A DNA stretch of 46,706 nucleotides from Mycobacterium sp. 1274756.6 (GCF_001668625.1 NZ_LZLJ01000007.1:1-46706); one strand, 5' to 3'; counted from the first letter of the stretch, positions 1-10,008 are shown. Numbers and translations are program-made. The notes: a model not told the origin generated them from the sequence alone.

Positions 1-47
1 CGGTGCATTAGGTTCGGGGTCCTACCCCGCGTAACGGGTGCGCCGCT

Positions 48-1319
48 TTAGTTGTCGGGGGGGGGGTGTTGGGGTTGGAAGGGGTCGTACCACCACCAGT
101 CGGCGTGTTCGCCCAAGGGTCCGGCGCACGGGGGCACCTGCGGGGGTGCGGTGGTGGGAGGTCGGGCCAGGGAGCCGGGGTGCAGGGGTTGGCCGTCGGG
201 GCCGGTGACGCTGAGTTGGTCGGCGGGGCCGGTGATGGTGATGGCGCCGGCGTGGTGTTGGCGGTGATGAAACGGGCAGATCAACACCAGGTTGGCCAAC
301 TCGGTGGCACCGCCGTCCTCCCAGTGCACGATGTGATGGGCGTGCAGACCGCGGCTGGCCCCACACCCGGGCACCGCGCAGCACGGATGGCGTTGCTCCA
401 GGGCGCGCCGCAGCCGACGGTTGACGGTGCGGGTGGCCCGCCCGCACCCGATCGGGCGTCCGTCGCGTTCGAACCACACCTCGGCGGTGGCATCACAGGT
501 CAGATAGCGCCGCTCGGCGTCGGTGAGCAACGGCCCCAGATGCAACCTCGCCAGCTTCTCCTTGATGTCGAGGTGGACCACCACGGTGGTGCGCTGCCCA
601 TGCGGACGCTCGGCGGCCTCGGCGTCCCAACCGACCTCCACCAGGTGTCGGAACGCATCCACGGTGGTGGGCATCGGCGGGCGCCCACCCCCATCGCTGG
701 CCTGATCGCCGTCACCTGTGGGGTCGGTGTCGTCGTGATCGCGGCGCCACTGCGCGATCAGCGCATCACGGTGTGCGGCCAGCGCCGACTCGAAGACCGC
801 GGAGTCGGTGTGCGCCAAGGTGAGGCGCCAGAAGTCGAACTGCCCATCGGAGGTCTTGGTGATCCCGGCGTGGCGCCCGGGCCGATCCGGCTCCGGACGC
901 GGCTCCAGCTTCACCGCGGTGCGCAACTGGGCGACGGTGGCGATCTGCACCAACTCCGCATAATGCTCATCACAACCCGCCCCGGCGCCGGCCCGCTCGG
1001 CGATCACCGCCACCTGATCCAGCGAACACCGCCCCTCCCGCAGGCTTTGGGTGCAGCGCGGCAGTTCTTCCGAGCGCCGCGCCACCGCGGCGATGCGCTC
1101 GGCATTGCTCGGCGAACACCCGGTCTTCCACGCCACCAGCGCCGGCAACGATCGCACCCCGGTCGATCCCCACAGCTCGTCGCGGTCGATCTCGGCCACA
1201 ATCGCCACGATCCGCCCATCGATCGCATTGCGCTGCCCGGTCAACTCCGCCAACTCCTCGAAGAGCGCATCCAACCGCGCACCGGGCGTCTCAGCGGCGG
1301 CTGAAGCGATGGCGGTCAT
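48..1319 (-). CDS. DUF222 / HNH endonuclease-domain protein (13E12 repeat family)
   Basis: The 423-residue protein has an N-terminal alpha-helical DUF222-type region and a C-terminal HNH nuclease motif. The motif is visible as a Cys pair (CCAVPGC), then HAHHIVHW, then a distal CPFHH segment near residues 312-356. This architecture is that of the 13E12 family, which is multi-copy in mycobacteria and sometimes linked to prophage insertion. Its biological role is not settled; nuclease activity is inferred from the intact HNH residues. The ATG is preceded by a GGGAGG-like ribosome site. The C-terminus is Pro/Gln/His-rich and ends in TAA close to the window edge. I see no flanking inverted repeats or second copy in the window. 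Confidence 0.9.
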   Translation of the reverse strand: MTAIASAAAETPGARLDALFEELAELTGQRNAIDGRIVAIVAEIDRDELWGSTGVRSLPALVAWKTGCSPSNAERIAAVARRSEELPRCTQSLREGRCSLDQVAVIAERAGAGAGCDEHYAELVQIATVAQLRTAVKLEPRPEPDRPGRHAGITKTSDGQFDFWRLTLAHTDSAVFESALAAHRDALIAQWRRDHDDTDPTGDGDQASDGGGRPPMPTTVDAFRHLVEVGWDAEAAERPHGQRTTVVVHLDIKEKLARLHLGPLLTDAERRYLTCDATAEVWFERDGRPIGCGRATRTVNRRLRRALEQRHPCCAVPGCGASRGLHAHHIVHWEDGGATELANLVLICPFHHRQHHAGAITITGPADQLSVTGPDGQPLHPGSLARPPTTAPPQVPPCAGPLGEHADWWWYDPFQPQHPPPDN

Positions 1320-1355
1320 GACCCCAGCCTCCCACCGGGGTCTGACACGCCGGGG

Positions 1356-1715
1356 CTACCGGCGCGGCGACGGGCCCCGCACGGTCATGGTCGCGAAGGT
1401 CACCAGGAACGTCGCCGCCGGAATCGTGTTGACGACCCGGTCTTTGACCCGCACGTGCGCGGCCACCGCCAGGACGAAGTACAGCGTCAGCGCGGCGGTG
1501 GTCAGCCGGGCCAGCGCCGGGAACCGGGTGGCCGACAGCAATCCGAGCGCCGAGGCGATCTTGACCACCGGCAGGATCGGCCGCACCTCCGCCGGTACGC
1601 CCAGCGTGTCGAGGGACTGGGCGATGTAGGGCACCGGGATCGCGCAGGCCACCGCGTCGACGGCCTGGAAAGCGGCAAGCCCGGCATAGGTTTTCGGCGA
1701 GGTGAGGGCGCTCAT
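1356..1715 (-). CDS. DoxX-like small membrane protein
   Basis: The protein has 119 residues and about four hydrophobic segments, with a conserved Pro-rich loop (VPAEVRPILPVVK) typical of DoxX-like proteins of about 120 residues. It is probably an inner-membrane protein. Family members have been linked to oxidative stress or to quinone and thiosulfate metabolism, but no specific activity can be read from the sequence. It lies 9 bp after the start-side end of the SPFH gene's stop and is probably read from the same transcript (nfeD-SPFH-doxX). Confidence 0.82.
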   Translation of the reverse strand: MSALTSPKTYAGLAAFQAVDAVACAIPVPYIAQSLDTLGVPAEVRPILPVVKIASALGLLSATRFPALARLTTAALTLYFVLAVAAHVRVKDRVVNTIPAATFLVTFATMTVRGPSPRR

Positions 1716-1724
1716 GACCCGATC

Positions 1725-2876
1725 CTATTCCTCCCCGCGGGCCAGCTGCTGCGGCGTGGGCAGGCTGCCCTCCACCGGGGTGCGTGCGTCGGCTTCGGCC
1801 TTGGCCACCGCCTGGGCCAGCGCCGGGTCGGTGCGGGTGTGGAACCAGTCGGCCACCTCCTCGGAGTCGTCCTCCGGTTTGGGCAGGTCGTCCTCGACCG
1901 GCGACGGCTGGTAGCGGAACACCCCGTCCTCCCCGGGTGCGCCGAGCAGCTTGGTGAAGCCCTGCAGGGCGGTGCCGAAGTCGCTGGGGAGCACCCACAC
2001 CTTGTTGGCCTCCCCCTTGGCCATCTCCGGCAGCACCTGCAGGTACTGGTAGGCCAGCAGCTCCGGGGTGGGCCGGCCGGCCTTGATCGCCGCGAACGTC
2101 TTCTCGATGGCCTTGGCCTGCCCCTGCGCCTGCAGATAGGCCGCGGCCCGCTCCCCCTGCGCCCGCAGCATCCGGGACTGCCGCTCGGCCTCGGCGGACA
2201 GGATCGCGGCCTGCTTGGCGCCCTCGGCCTGCAGGATCTGCGCCTGCTTCTGGCCCTCGGCCTGTTTGATCGCCGACTCCCGCTGCCCCTCGGCGGTCAG
2301 GATCATCGCCCGCTTCTCCCGGTCGGCCTTCATCTGCTTCTCCATCGAGGCCTGGATCGACGCCGGCGGGTCGATGCTGCGCAGCTCCACCCGCGCCACC
2401 CGCAGCCCCCACCGGCCGGTGGCCTCGTCGAGCACGCCGCGCAGCTGGCTGTTGATCACCTCCCGGGAGGTGAAGGTCTCCTCCAGCGTCATGCCGCCGA
2501 CCACGTTGCGCAGCGTGGTCGTGGTCAGCTGTTCCACGCCGACGATGTAGTTGCTGATCTCATACACCGCGGCCTGCGGGTTGGTGACCTGGAAGTACAC
2601 CACGGTGTCGATGGCCAGGGTGAGGTTGTCCTCGGTGATCACCGGCTGCGGCGGGAACGAGACGACCCGCTCGCGCAGGTCGACCCGGGCCCGGATGCGG
2701 TCGATGAACGGCATCAGCAGGGTCAGCTGGCCGGAGACGGTCCGGCTGTAGCGGCCCAGCCGTTCGATCACCGCCGCCTCGGCCTGCGGGATCAGCGCCA
2801 CCGATTTGGCCACCACCACGATCGCGAAGCCGACCAGGATCAGCAGCACGATCAGGCCCGCTGCAGCACCGTCCAT
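1725..2876 (-). CDS. SPFH/Band 7 stomatin-like membrane protein (Rv1488-type)
   Basis: The 383-residue protein starts with one transmembrane helix (about residues 7-25). A stomatin/prohibitin SPFH domain follows (about 28-190, with the VIERLGRY and LRxVVG segments). Next comes a long Ala/Glu/Gln-rich helical stretch with repeated AEGQ/AEGAKQ units (about 195-275), expected to form a coiled coil that drives oligomerisation, and then an acidic, Pro-rich tail. SPFH proteins form membrane microdomain scaffolds and often control membrane proteases. The gene directly follows nfeD with a 12-bp gap, the usual pairing of these two families. A strong AAGGAG ribosome site precedes the ATG. Its client in mycobacteria is unknown. 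Confidence 0.95.
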   Translation of the reverse strand: MDGAAAGLIVLLILVGFAIVVVAKSVALIPQAEAAVIERLGRYSRTVSGQLTLLMPFIDRIRARVDLRERVVSFPPQPVITEDNLTLAIDTVVYFQVTNPQAAVYEISNYIVGVEQLTTTTLRNVVGGMTLEETFTSREVINSQLRGVLDEATGRWGLRVARVELRSIDPPASIQASMEKQMKADREKRAMILTAEGQRESAIKQAEGQKQAQILQAEGAKQAAILSAEAERQSRMLRAQGERAAAYLQAQGQAKAIEKTFAAIKAGRPTPELLAYQYLQVLPEMAKGEANKVWVLPSDFGTALQGFTKLLGAPGEDGVFRYQPSPVEDDLPKPEDDSEEVADWFHTRTDPALAQAVAKAEADARTPVEGSLPTPQQLARGEE

Positions 2877-2888
2877 CGTTGTCTCCTT

Positions 2889-3329
2889 CTATTCCGTACC
2901 GGACTGCCACACCACCGCGGTGGCACCGTCGATCTCCACCACCGTGACGCGGCTACCCGGCTCGTAGGCGTCGATCTCGTTGAGCGGGCGGGCCGTCCAG
3001 ACCTCCCCGTTGAGCAGCACCGTGCCGCCCTGGGCGGTGACCCGGTCGCGGACCTGGGCGTGTTTGCCCTCCAGCGCCTGGATGCCGGTCGGTGGGGCGG
3101 TGTCGGTGCGCATCCGGTGCCGCACCGCCGGGCGCACCAGCACCAACAGCAGCACCGACACCACCAGGAACACCACGCCGTCGGCCCAGATCGGCCACGG
3201 CAGCAGCGCCGAGGACCCGGCGGCGGCCAACGCCCCACCGGCGAGCATGAGCAACACCATGTCCCCGGTCAGGGTTTCCGCGCCGGCCAGCCCGAGCGCG
3301 GCGATCAACCAGATCAGAGCGGCGGGCAT
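2889..3329 (-). CDS. NfeD-family membrane protein (Rv1487-type)
   Basis: The protein has 146 residues: three hydrophobic segments in roughly the first 70, then a soluble C-terminal beta-rich OB-fold domain (about 80-146) of the short NfeD1b kind. It lacks the ClpP-like serine protease domain of long NfeD proteins. It is expected to partner the SPFH protein encoded just downstream. The ATG at 3329 sits 6 bases from a TAGTGT hexamer (minus strand, 3336-3341), so the message may be leaderless. It is divergent from the next gene across only 58 bp. Confidence 0.92.
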   Translation of the reverse strand: MPAALIWLIAALGLAGAETLTGDMVLLMLAGGALAAAGSSALLPWPIWADGVVFLVVSVLLLVLVRPAVRHRMRTDTAPPTGIQALEGKHAQVRDRVTAQGGTVLLNGEVWTARPLNEIDAYEPGSRVTVVEIDGATAVVWQSGTE

Positions 3330-3335
3330 GACCCC

Positions 3336-3341
3336 ACACTA
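3336..3341 (-). promoter_or_regulatory. Putative -10 element for nfeD-SPFH-doxX (leaderless)
   Basis: TAGTGT on the minus strand fits the mycobacterial TANNNT -10 consensus. It ends 6 bases before the nfeD ATG, the spacing expected if transcription starts on the A of the start codon. No clear -35 box is visible. Confidence 0.5.
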
Positions 3342-3372
3342 TCGCGCGGCCGGGCCGCGACGGCGCGGCAAT

Positions 3373-3378
3373 TACACT
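3373..3378 (+). promoter_or_regulatory. Putative -10 element for the gene at 3388
   Basis: TACACT fits TANNNT and lies 9 bases before the ATG at 3388, so the 5' leader would be absent or only a few bases. It forms a divergent promoter pair with the nfeD -10. A GC-rich inverted repeat (GCGGCCGGGCCGC) lies between them. Confidence 0.45.
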
Positions 3379-3387
3379 GCCAGGATC

Positions 3388-4218
3388 ATGTGGTGTCCGT
3401 CTGTGTCGCTGTCGGTGTGGGCCAACGCCTGGCTGGCCGGGGCGGCCGCCCCCGACGACGTGCTCGACGCGCTGGCCGCCTGGGCTCCGGTGCAGGCCAT
3501 CGCCGCGCACGACCCGGTGGCCGCCGGCCACGCCGGGCTGCCGTATCCGGCCGCCGAGCACGGCGGGGCCACCTCGGTGCTGCAGACCCTGCGCACGGCC
3601 GCCGGCGCGCCCACCCGGCCCGGCGCCCCGCTCGAGGTGGTGTTGCCGGTGCCCGGCGACGTGCGGGGCCTGCCGCCCGGTAGTGCGTTCGCCCGCGACG
3701 CCCTCGACGTCGGGGAGGCGCTGATCCTCACCGGCGGCGCCGACGGCACCGCGGTCGGCCTGGTGCCCGACTACCCCGAGCAGGATCCCACCGAGCCGGT
3801 GACGCTGTGCTGGACGGCCTACTCGCTGCCCGCGCCGATGCCGACACCGCCCGCCGACCTGGGGGCCGCCGAGTACGAGCTGCGCTCGGCGGTGCGCACC
3901 GCCGCGGAGACCCTGGGCGCGCTGGACCTGGCGGCCGGGGCCGACGCCGACCCGCGCGCGCTGGTGGAGCAGTTCCTCGATGCCACCGCCGGGCACCGGG
4001 TGCCCGACCACGCCCCCGCCCGGGCGCTGCGGGTGCTCGAGCAGGCCGCCCACGTCGAGGCGATCCTGGCGGTCAGCGCCGAGTTGGCGCCGCTGGCGAT
4101 GCACTCCTTCTCCCAGCACCGCCTCGGCGAGGGGGCGCTGCGGCCGCTGACCGGCGTGGTGCGCACCGCCCGGCTGGCCGCCCTCGACGCGATTCTGCGG
4201 TCGGCCTGGCCGGCTTAG
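3388..4218 (+). CDS. Conserved hypothetical protein (Rv1486c-type)
   Basis: The protein has 276 residues, begins [15 protein letters not shown], and is Ala/Pro-rich and soluble in character. No catalytic motif is recognised. The start at 3388 is chosen over upstream in-frame codons because those would run through the divergent nfeD gene and because a -10 element lies just upstream. Position and sequence match the conserved mycobacterial protein found between nfeD and hemH; its function is unknown. The stop overlaps the hemH stop by 4 bases, convergently. Confidence 0.85.
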   Translation: MWCPSVSLSVWANAWLAGAAAPDDVLDALAAWAPVQAIAAHDPVAAGHAGLPYPAAEHGGATSVLQTLRTAAGAPTRPGAPLEVVLPVPGDVRGLPPGSAFARDALDVGEALILTGGADGTAVGLVPDYPEQDPTEPVTLCWTAYSLPAPMPTPPADLGAAEYELRSAVRTAAETLGALDLAAGADADPRALVEQFLDATAGHRVPDHAPARALRVLEQAAHVEAILAVSAELAPLAMHSFSQHRLGEGALRPLTGVVRTARLAALDAILRSAWPA

Positions 4219-5222
4219 CGCTCGCAGTGCGGGGTGCACGGCACCCCGTTGCGGCTCTGCCCGTACAGCGGCACCGGGTCGGGATCGGCGAGCCGGACCG
4301 GCTCGCGGCCGTCGCGCAGCTCGGCGATGAGTTCGGCGGCCAGCCCGGCGAACCGGGGGTCCGCGCCCGGGGTGCCGGCCCGGGCGAATGCCACCCCGGC
4401 CGCGCGGGCCTCCTCGGCGAGTTCGTGGTCGAGGTCCCACACCACCTCGATGTGGTCGGCGACGAACCCGATCGGGCAGACGATCACCGCCCGGGTCCCC
4501 GCGGCCGCCAGCGCCGCGACGTGGTCGCCGACGTCGGGCTCCAGCCACGGCACCTGCGGCGGCCCGGAGCGCGACTGCCAGACCAGGTCGTGGTCGGGGC
4601 GCCCGGCGGCGGCGGCCACCAGCCGCGCGGCGTGCGCGACCTGGCGGGCGTAAAGCCGCTCCCCGCACCAGGATTCGGCGGCGATCGGGATGGAATGGGC
4701 GGTGAACACCAGCCGGGCCTGCTCCGCCAGCCCGGCCGGCAGGGTGGCCGCGGCGGCGCCGATCGCCTCGGCGAACAGCGCCACGAACAGCGGATGGTCG
4801 AAGTACTGGCGCAGCTTGACCAGTTCCGGCGCCCCGTCGCCCGCGCTGCGGCGGGCCCGGGCCAGGTCGTCGACGTACTGCCGGCAGCTGGAGTAGCCGC
4901 CCCACGCCGAGGTGGTGAACACCGCGGCCCGGCGCACCCCGTCGGCGCCCATCGCGGCCACCGTGTCCTCCAGGTAGGGCGCCCAGTTGCGGTTGCCGAA
5001 GTAGACCGGCAGCCCGGTGTGGGTGCGCAGTTGGTCGACCAGCGCCCGGTTGATCGCGTTGATCGGGGACACCCCGCCGAAGTGCAGGTAGTGCTCGGCG
5101 ACGTCGTCGAGGCGCTCGGGCGGCACGTTGCGGCCCCGGGTCACGTTCTCCAGGAACGGCCGCACCTGCTCGGGGCCCTCCGGCCCGCCGAAGGACTGCA
5201 GCAGGACGGCGTCGAAATCCAT
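4215..5222 (-). CDS. hemH: Ferrochelatase (coproporphyrin/protoporphyrin ferrochelatase)
   Basis: This 335-residue enzyme inserts Fe2+ into porphyrin; in actinobacteria the substrate is normally coproporphyrin III. The conserved metal-site His lies in TAHSIP (His176), and the second active-site segment is [16 protein letters not shown] (about 252-267). Five cysteines are present: 113, 186, 249, 329 and 333. The C-terminal pair (PCTPHC) and an internal Cys are the likely ligands of the [2Fe-2S] cluster known in the M. tuberculosis enzyme, though the spacing looks reduced. The gene is third in fabG1-inhA-hemH, 5 bp after inhA, matching the mycobacterial order. Confidence 0.96.
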   Translation of the reverse strand: MDFDAVLLQSFGGPEGPEQVRPFLENVTRGRNVPPERLDDVAEHYLHFGGVSPINAINRALVDQLRTHTGLPVYFGNRNWAPYLEDTVAAMGADGVRRAAVFTTSAWGGYSSCRQYVDDLARARRSAGDGAPELVKLRQYFDHPLFVALFAEAIGAAAATLPAGLAEQARLVFTAHSIPIAAESWCGERLYARQVAHAARLVAAAAGRPDHDLVWQSRSGPPQVPWLEPDVGDHVAALAAAGTRAVIVCPIGFVADHIEVVWDLDHELAEEARAAGVAFARAGTPGADPRFAGLAAELIAELRDGREPVRLADPDPVPLYGQSRNGVPCTPHCER

Positions 5223-5227
5223 GGCCG

Positions 5228-6037
5228 TTAGAGCAACTGGGTGTGTGCGCCGCCGTCGGCGTAGACCACGGTGCCGGTGGTGGCGGGCAGCCAGTCGGAC
5301 AGCAGCGCGCAGACCGTCTTGGCCACCGGGGTGGGGTCCTTCATGTCCCAGCCGACCGGGGCGCGCTGGTCCCAGCCCTCCTCGAGCAGTCGGATCTGTT
5401 CGCCGGCGCCCTCACCGAGGGCTCCGCCGACGATGGCGCTCATGGCTAGGGTGCGGATCGGGCCGGCGGCGACCAGGTTGGAGCGCACCCCGTGCGGACC
5501 GACCTCGCGGGCCACGAACCGGTTCACCGACTCCAGTGCGCTCTTGGCGACCGTCATCCAGTTGTAGGCGGGCATCGCGCGGGTCGGGTCGAAGTCCATG
5601 CCGACGATCCCGCCGCCGGCGTTCATGATCGGCAGCACCGCCTTGGCCAGCGCGGCATACGAGTAGGCGGAGATGTGGATGCCCTTGGCGACGTCCTCGT
5701 AGGGGGCGTCGAAGAACGGGTTGACCCCCATGCCGGTCTGCGGCATGAAGCCGATGGAGTGCACCACCCCGTCGAGTTTGTTGCCTGCGCCGATCACCTC
5801 GGTGACCCGGTCGGCCAGGGTGTCGAGGTGCTCGTCGTTCTGCACGTCGAGCTCCAGCAGGGGCGCCGGGTTGGGCAGCCGGTCGACGATGCGCTGGATC
5901 AGCCGCAGCCGGTCGAAGCCGGTACACACGATCTCCGCGCCGGCCTCCTGGGCGACCCGCGCGATGTGGAACGCGATCGAGGAGTCGGTGATGATCCCGG
6001 TGACCAGGATCCGTTTGCCTTCGAGAATGCCTGCCAT
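5228..6037 (-). CDS. inhA: NADH-dependent enoyl-ACP reductase (FAS-II, isoniazid target)
   Basis: The 269 residues match the length of M. tuberculosis InhA and align without gaps by eye. InhA reduces 2-trans-enoyl-ACP in mycolic acid chain elongation. The visible features are the N-terminal NAD-binding segment ([15 protein letters not shown]), HSIGF carrying Ser94 and Ile95, [10 protein letters not shown] with the catalytic Tyr158 and Lys165, and an identical C-terminus ending GGAHTQLL. Positions where M. tuberculosis resistance changes occur (Ile21, Ser94, Ile95) carry the susceptible residues. It lies 26 bp downstream of fabG1 and is probably cotranscribed with it. Confidence 0.98.
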   Translation of the reverse strand: MAGILEGKRILVTGIITDSSIAFHIARVAQEAGAEIVCTGFDRLRLIQRIVDRLPNPAPLLELDVQNDEHLDTLADRVTEVIGAGNKLDGVVHSIGFMPQTGMGVNPFFDAPYEDVAKGIHISAYSYAALAKAVLPIMNAGGGIVGMDFDPTRAMPAYNWMTVAKSALESVNRFVAREVGPHGVRSNLVAAGPIRTLAMSAIVGGALGEGAGEQIRLLEEGWDQRAPVGWDMKDPTPVAKTVCALLSDWLPATTGTVVYADGGAHTQLL

Positions 6038-6063
6038 GAGAAGTCCTTATCTGTCGGTGGCCG

Positions 6064-6828
<765 letters not shown>

Positions 6829-6866
6829 TCGCCTCGGCCGCCGGGGGCCGAAACCGGCCGCGCCGC

Positions 6867-7874
6867 TCAGCTGGGCAGCCGGCGGTTGATCAGCAGCGCC
6901 GCCAGCGCCGCCAGCGCCAGGATCAGTGTGCCCAGCCGCAGCCAGGCCGCGCTGGCGTCGCCCTGGATGGTCTCGTAGCCGATCTGGTCCTGCAGGCTGT
7001 CGTAGACTTCGTTGAGCTGTTCGAGGCTGGAGGCGGTGTAGAAGGTGCCCTCGGAGAGGTCGGCGATCTTGTGCAGCGAATCGTCGTCGACCGGCACCGG
7101 CTGGCGCTGGTCGTTGATCTCCACGTAGCCGTAGCGGGTGCCGAACGAGATCGTCGAGACCGGCACCCCCTGGTCGCGGGCGGCGCGGGCCGCGGTGAAC
7201 CCGCCGCGCGGGTTGTCCGGGTTGGGCGGCACCGTCTCCTTGCCGTCGGAGAGCAGCACGATGCGGGCCGGCGGCGGGCCCTCGCCGCCGCCGATCACCG
7301 CGCCGACGGTGGCGATGGCCTGCAGGGCGGTGAAGATGGCCTCGCCGGTGGCGGTGCGCTCCTCCAGCTGCAGCCGGTCGATGGCCAGTTTCGTCGGTTC
7401 CCGCTCGGTGGTCGGCGACACCAGCACCGAGGCGGTGCCGGCGTAGGCGACCAGCCCGAGGTTGATGCCCGGGGTCAGTTCGTCGACGAACTGCTTGGCG
7501 GCCTCCTGCGCGGCGGCCAGCCGGGTGGGTTCGACGTCGGAGGCGCGCATCGACAGCGACACGTCGATCACCAGCATCACCACCGCCCGGTTGCGCGGGA
7601 TCTTGACGTCGTGGGTGGGCCCGGCCATCGCGACGGTGAACAGCAGCATCGAGATCACCAGCAGGATCGCCGACAGGTGCCGCCAGCGCGACGGCCGTTG
7701 CGGGGCCACGCTTTCCAGCAGTTCCATGTTGGCGAACCGCAGCATCCGGCGTTGCCGGGCCTGCTGGGCCAACACGTAGAGGACGGCGATGGCGGCCACG
7801 ACGAGCAGGAACAGCAGGAACCACGGGTGAGCGAGGCCGGAGAAGGTGATCGTCCCGAGCAGCGGCAAGGTCAT
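6867..7874 (-). CDS. VWA-domain membrane protein (Rv1481-type)
   Basis: The 335-residue protein has two N-terminal hydrophobic segments (about 15-37 and 65-85), a von Willebrand factor A domain with an intact MIDAS start (DVSLSM, about 104-109) and later LSDG metal-site residues, and a C-terminal transmembrane helix (about 312-330). It belongs to the BatA-like group encoded beside MoxR ATPases. It probably assembles with MoxR1 and the DUF58 protein, whose genes lie immediately upstream, in a chaperone-like complex at the membrane. M. tuberculosis work links the neighbouring MoxR1 to stress and RipA folding. Confidence 0.93.
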   Translation of the reverse strand: MTLPLLGTITFSGLAHPWFLLFLLVVAAIAVLYVLAQQARQRRMLRFANMELLESVAPQRPSRWRHLSAILLVISMLLFTVAMAGPTHDVKIPRNRAVVMLVIDVSLSMRASDVEPTRLAAAQEAAKQFVDELTPGINLGLVAYAGTASVLVSPTTEREPTKLAIDRLQLEERTATGEAIFTALQAIATVGAVIGGGEGPPPARIVLLSDGKETVPPNPDNPRGGFTAARAARDQGVPVSTISFGTRYGYVEINDQRQPVPVDDDSLHKIADLSEGTFYTASSLEQLNEVYDSLQDQIGYETIQGDASAAWLRLGTLILALAALAALLINRRLPS

Positions 7875-7893
7875 GGTGAGTCGGTCCTGTCAG

Positions 7894-8859
7894 TCACTGG
7901 CGTCCGGCCAGTGCGCCGCGGCGCCGCGAGGCGACGAAACGCACGATGTCGGCGATCCAGTCCCGGTCGGTGCGCAGCGACAGCAGCGGGGCACCGCACC
8001 GGCGCAGGGTGCGGGCCACCTCGGCCCGGTGGGCGGCCGCGGCGGTGGCGAAGTCGTCGCGCAGTTTCTCGTCGATGGTGAACTCGCGGGTGACGCCGCT
8101 CTCGGCGTCCTGCAGCACCACGTCGCCGACGTCGGGCAGTTCCACGTCGCGGGGGTCGAGCACCTCCACCGCGAGCACCTCGTGGCGGGCGGCGATGGCA
8201 CGCAGCGGGCGCATCCAGTCGATCGGGCCGAGGAAGTCGCTGATGATCACCGCCATGCCGCGGCGGCGCTGCGGGCGGCGCAGCGCGTCGATGAGCACCC
8301 CCAAATCGCCGCGCACCCCCGCCGGGGCGCGCGGGACCGTGGCGATGGCGCGCAGCAGGCTCTGTTCGTGCTGGCGGCCCGACCGGGCCGGCACCCGCAC
8401 GGTGGTGTCGCCGTTGGAGACCAGTGCGCCCAGCCGGTTGCCGCCGCCGCTGTTGAGGAAGACGATGGCCGCGGCGGCCGCCACCGCCAGGTCGCGCTTC
8501 TCGCAGCCGGTGGTGCCGAAGTCCAGGCTGGCCGAGGCGTCGACCACCAGCCAGGTCTCCAGCTCCCGGTCGGCGATCATCTGGCGCACGTGCGGGTGGG
8601 TGGTGCGGGCGGTGACCGCCCAGTCCATCCGGCGCACGTCGTCGCCGGGCTGGTAGAGCCGCGACTCCCCCGGCTCGGAGCCCGGCCCGGGGATCAGCCC
8701 GAGGTGGTCGCCGTGCAGCACCCCGTCGAGCTTGCGTTTGACGGTCAGTTCCAGGGTGCGCAGCGCGGCGGACAGCTTGGGGTCCTCGATCGCCCCGCGC
8801 ATCATCGACGGCGGGTGGTGGCCGCCCGCCTGCTGCGGGTCGTCGGGCTGCCGGCTCAC
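7894..8859 (-). CDS. DUF58 protein (Rv1480-type, MoxR-associated)
   Basis: The protein has 321 residues. The DUF58 signature is present: a conserved YxPGDDVRRMDW-like segment (YQPGDDVRRMDWAVTART, about 70-87) followed by a degenerate VWA-like fold beginning VVDASASLDFG. No transmembrane helix is evident, so it is probably cytoplasmic or peripheral. The ATG overlaps the moxR1 stop by 4 bases (8856-8859), implying translational coupling. It lies between moxR1 and the VWA gene, the standard three-gene cluster. Its biochemical role is unknown. Confidence 0.92.
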   Translation of the reverse strand: MSRQPDDPQQAGGHHPPSMMRGAIEDPKLSAALRTLELTVKRKLDGVLHGDHLGLIPGPGSEPGESRLYQPGDDVRRMDWAVTARTTHPHVRQMIADRELETWLVVDASASLDFGTTGCEKRDLAVAAAAAIVFLNSGGGNRLGALVSNGDTTVRVPARSGRQHEQSLLRAIATVPRAPAGVRGDLGVLIDALRRPQRRRGMAVIISDFLGPIDWMRPLRAIAARHEVLAVEVLDPRDVELPDVGDVVLQDAESGVTREFTIDEKLRDDFATAAAAHRAEVARTLRRCGAPLLSLRTDRDWIADIVRFVASRRRGALAGRQ

Positions 8860-9932
8860 CGACTACTGGCCGGGGCCGCGGCGGACGGTGCCGGGGCCGC
8901 CGGCGGGCCCTGCTGCGGGACCGCGTTGACCTGCGGCAGGGCGACGGTCTGCAGCACCCGGTTGATGATCATCTCCGGGGTGATCTCGTCGGCGAGCGCG
9001 TCGTAGGTCAGCACCAGCCGGTGGCGCAGCACGTCGGGGATGACCTCGATGACGTCTTGCGGGATCACGTAGTCGCGGCCGCGGACCAGGGCCAGCGCCC
9101 GGGCCGCGGCGATGATGCCCAGCGAGGCGCGCGGGGAGGCGCCGAAGGCGACCCAGGCCTTGACGTCGTGCATGCCGAACTGGTCGGGCCGGCGGGTGGC
9201 CTCCACGATGCGCACCACGTAGTCGACCAGCGCGTGGTGGACGAAGTTGTTGGCCGCCGCGTCCTGCAGCCGCAGCAGCTCGCCGGTGTCGAGCACCTGC
9301 TTGGGCTGCGGCGGGGTCACCCCCATCCGGTAGATGATCTCCCGCTCCTCCTCCGCCGACGGGTAGTCGACGTTGATCTTGAACAGGAACCGGTCGCGCT
9401 GGGCCTCGGGCAGCGGGTAGACGCCCTCGTTCTCGATCGGGTTCTGGGTGGCCATCACCAGGAACGGGTTGGGCAGCGGGAAGGTCTGCCCACCGATGGA
9501 GACCTTGCGTTCGGCCATCACCTCCAGCAGCGCGGACTGCACCTTGGCCGGGGCGCGGTTGATCTCGTCGGCGAGCAGGAAGTTGGCCACCACCGGGCCC
9601 AGCTCGGTGTCGAACTCCTCGCGGCCCTGCCGGTAGATGCGGGTGCCGATGATGTCGGTGGGCACCAGGTCGGGGGTGAACTGGATGCGCGCGAAGGTGC
9701 CGCCGACCACCCGGGCGAAGGTCTCCACCGCCAGGGTCTTGGCCACCCCGGGCACCCCTTCGAGCAGCACGTGCCCCTTGGCCAGCAGACCGACCAGGAT
9801 CCGCTCGACGAGCTGGTCCTGGCCGACGATGATGCGCTTGACCTCGAAGATCGCCCGCTCCAGGGCCTGTGCCTCGGTGCCCAGCCCGTTACCGGTGGTC
9901 GGTGACGCCGAGGTCCCGCCTGGTGATGTCAT
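8856..9932 (-). CDS. moxR1: MoxR-family AAA+ ATPase
   Basis: This 358-residue AAA+ ATPase has Walker A in LLEGVPGVAKT, Walker B in LLADEINRAP, sensor 1 in ATQNPIE, and a C-terminal lid with VLRHRLVL. The start at 9932 (MTSPGG) is chosen because it matches the M. tuberculosis MoxR1 N-terminus and has AAAGGGA upstream; an in-frame ATG at 9968 is less likely. MoxR proteins act as chaperones that mature metal- or VWA-type client proteins. M. tuberculosis MoxR1 has been reported to aid folding of RipA, whose gene is upstream here, which fits the layout. Confidence 0.96.
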   Translation of the reverse strand: MTSPGGTSASPTTGNGLGTEAQALERAIFEVKRIIVGQDQLVERILVGLLAKGHVLLEGVPGVAKTLAVETFARVVGGTFARIQFTPDLVPTDIIGTRIYRQGREEFDTELGPVVANFLLADEINRAPAKVQSALLEVMAERKVSIGGQTFPLPNPFLVMATQNPIENEGVYPLPEAQRDRFLFKINVDYPSAEEEREIIYRMGVTPPQPKQVLDTGELLRLQDAAANNFVHHALVDYVVRIVEATRRPDQFGMHDVKAWVAFGASPRASLGIIAAARALALVRGRDYVIPQDVIEVIPDVLRHRLVLTYDALADEITPEMIINRVLQTVALPQVNAVPQQGPPAAPAPSAAAPASSR

Positions 9933-9977
9933 CCACGTCCCTTTCGCAGCTTGGGGGTCAGGTCCCACCGCTTCGAC

Positions 9978-10008
9978 CGTATACGCCCGGCGGCACGCCC
10001 TCGCTCAA
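9978..10008 (-). promoter_or_regulatory. Possible sigma-A-type promoter for moxR1
   Basis: On the minus strand, TTGAGC (10003-10008) is followed after 19 bases by TATACG (9978-9983). The spacing is slightly long. It lies in the 125-bp gap between ripB and moxR1 and would give a leader of about 40 bases. No other motif is seen in this gap. Confidence 0.35.

Noticed and set aside
1..47. A gene fragment entering from the left edge
   Set aside because: Only 47 bases precede the 13E12 stop codon and no coding signal can be judged there.
66..1304. A 412-codon open frame antisense to the 13E12 gene
   Set aside because: The minus-strand reading has the HNH motif and a ribosome site; the plus-strand reading is a compositional shadow.
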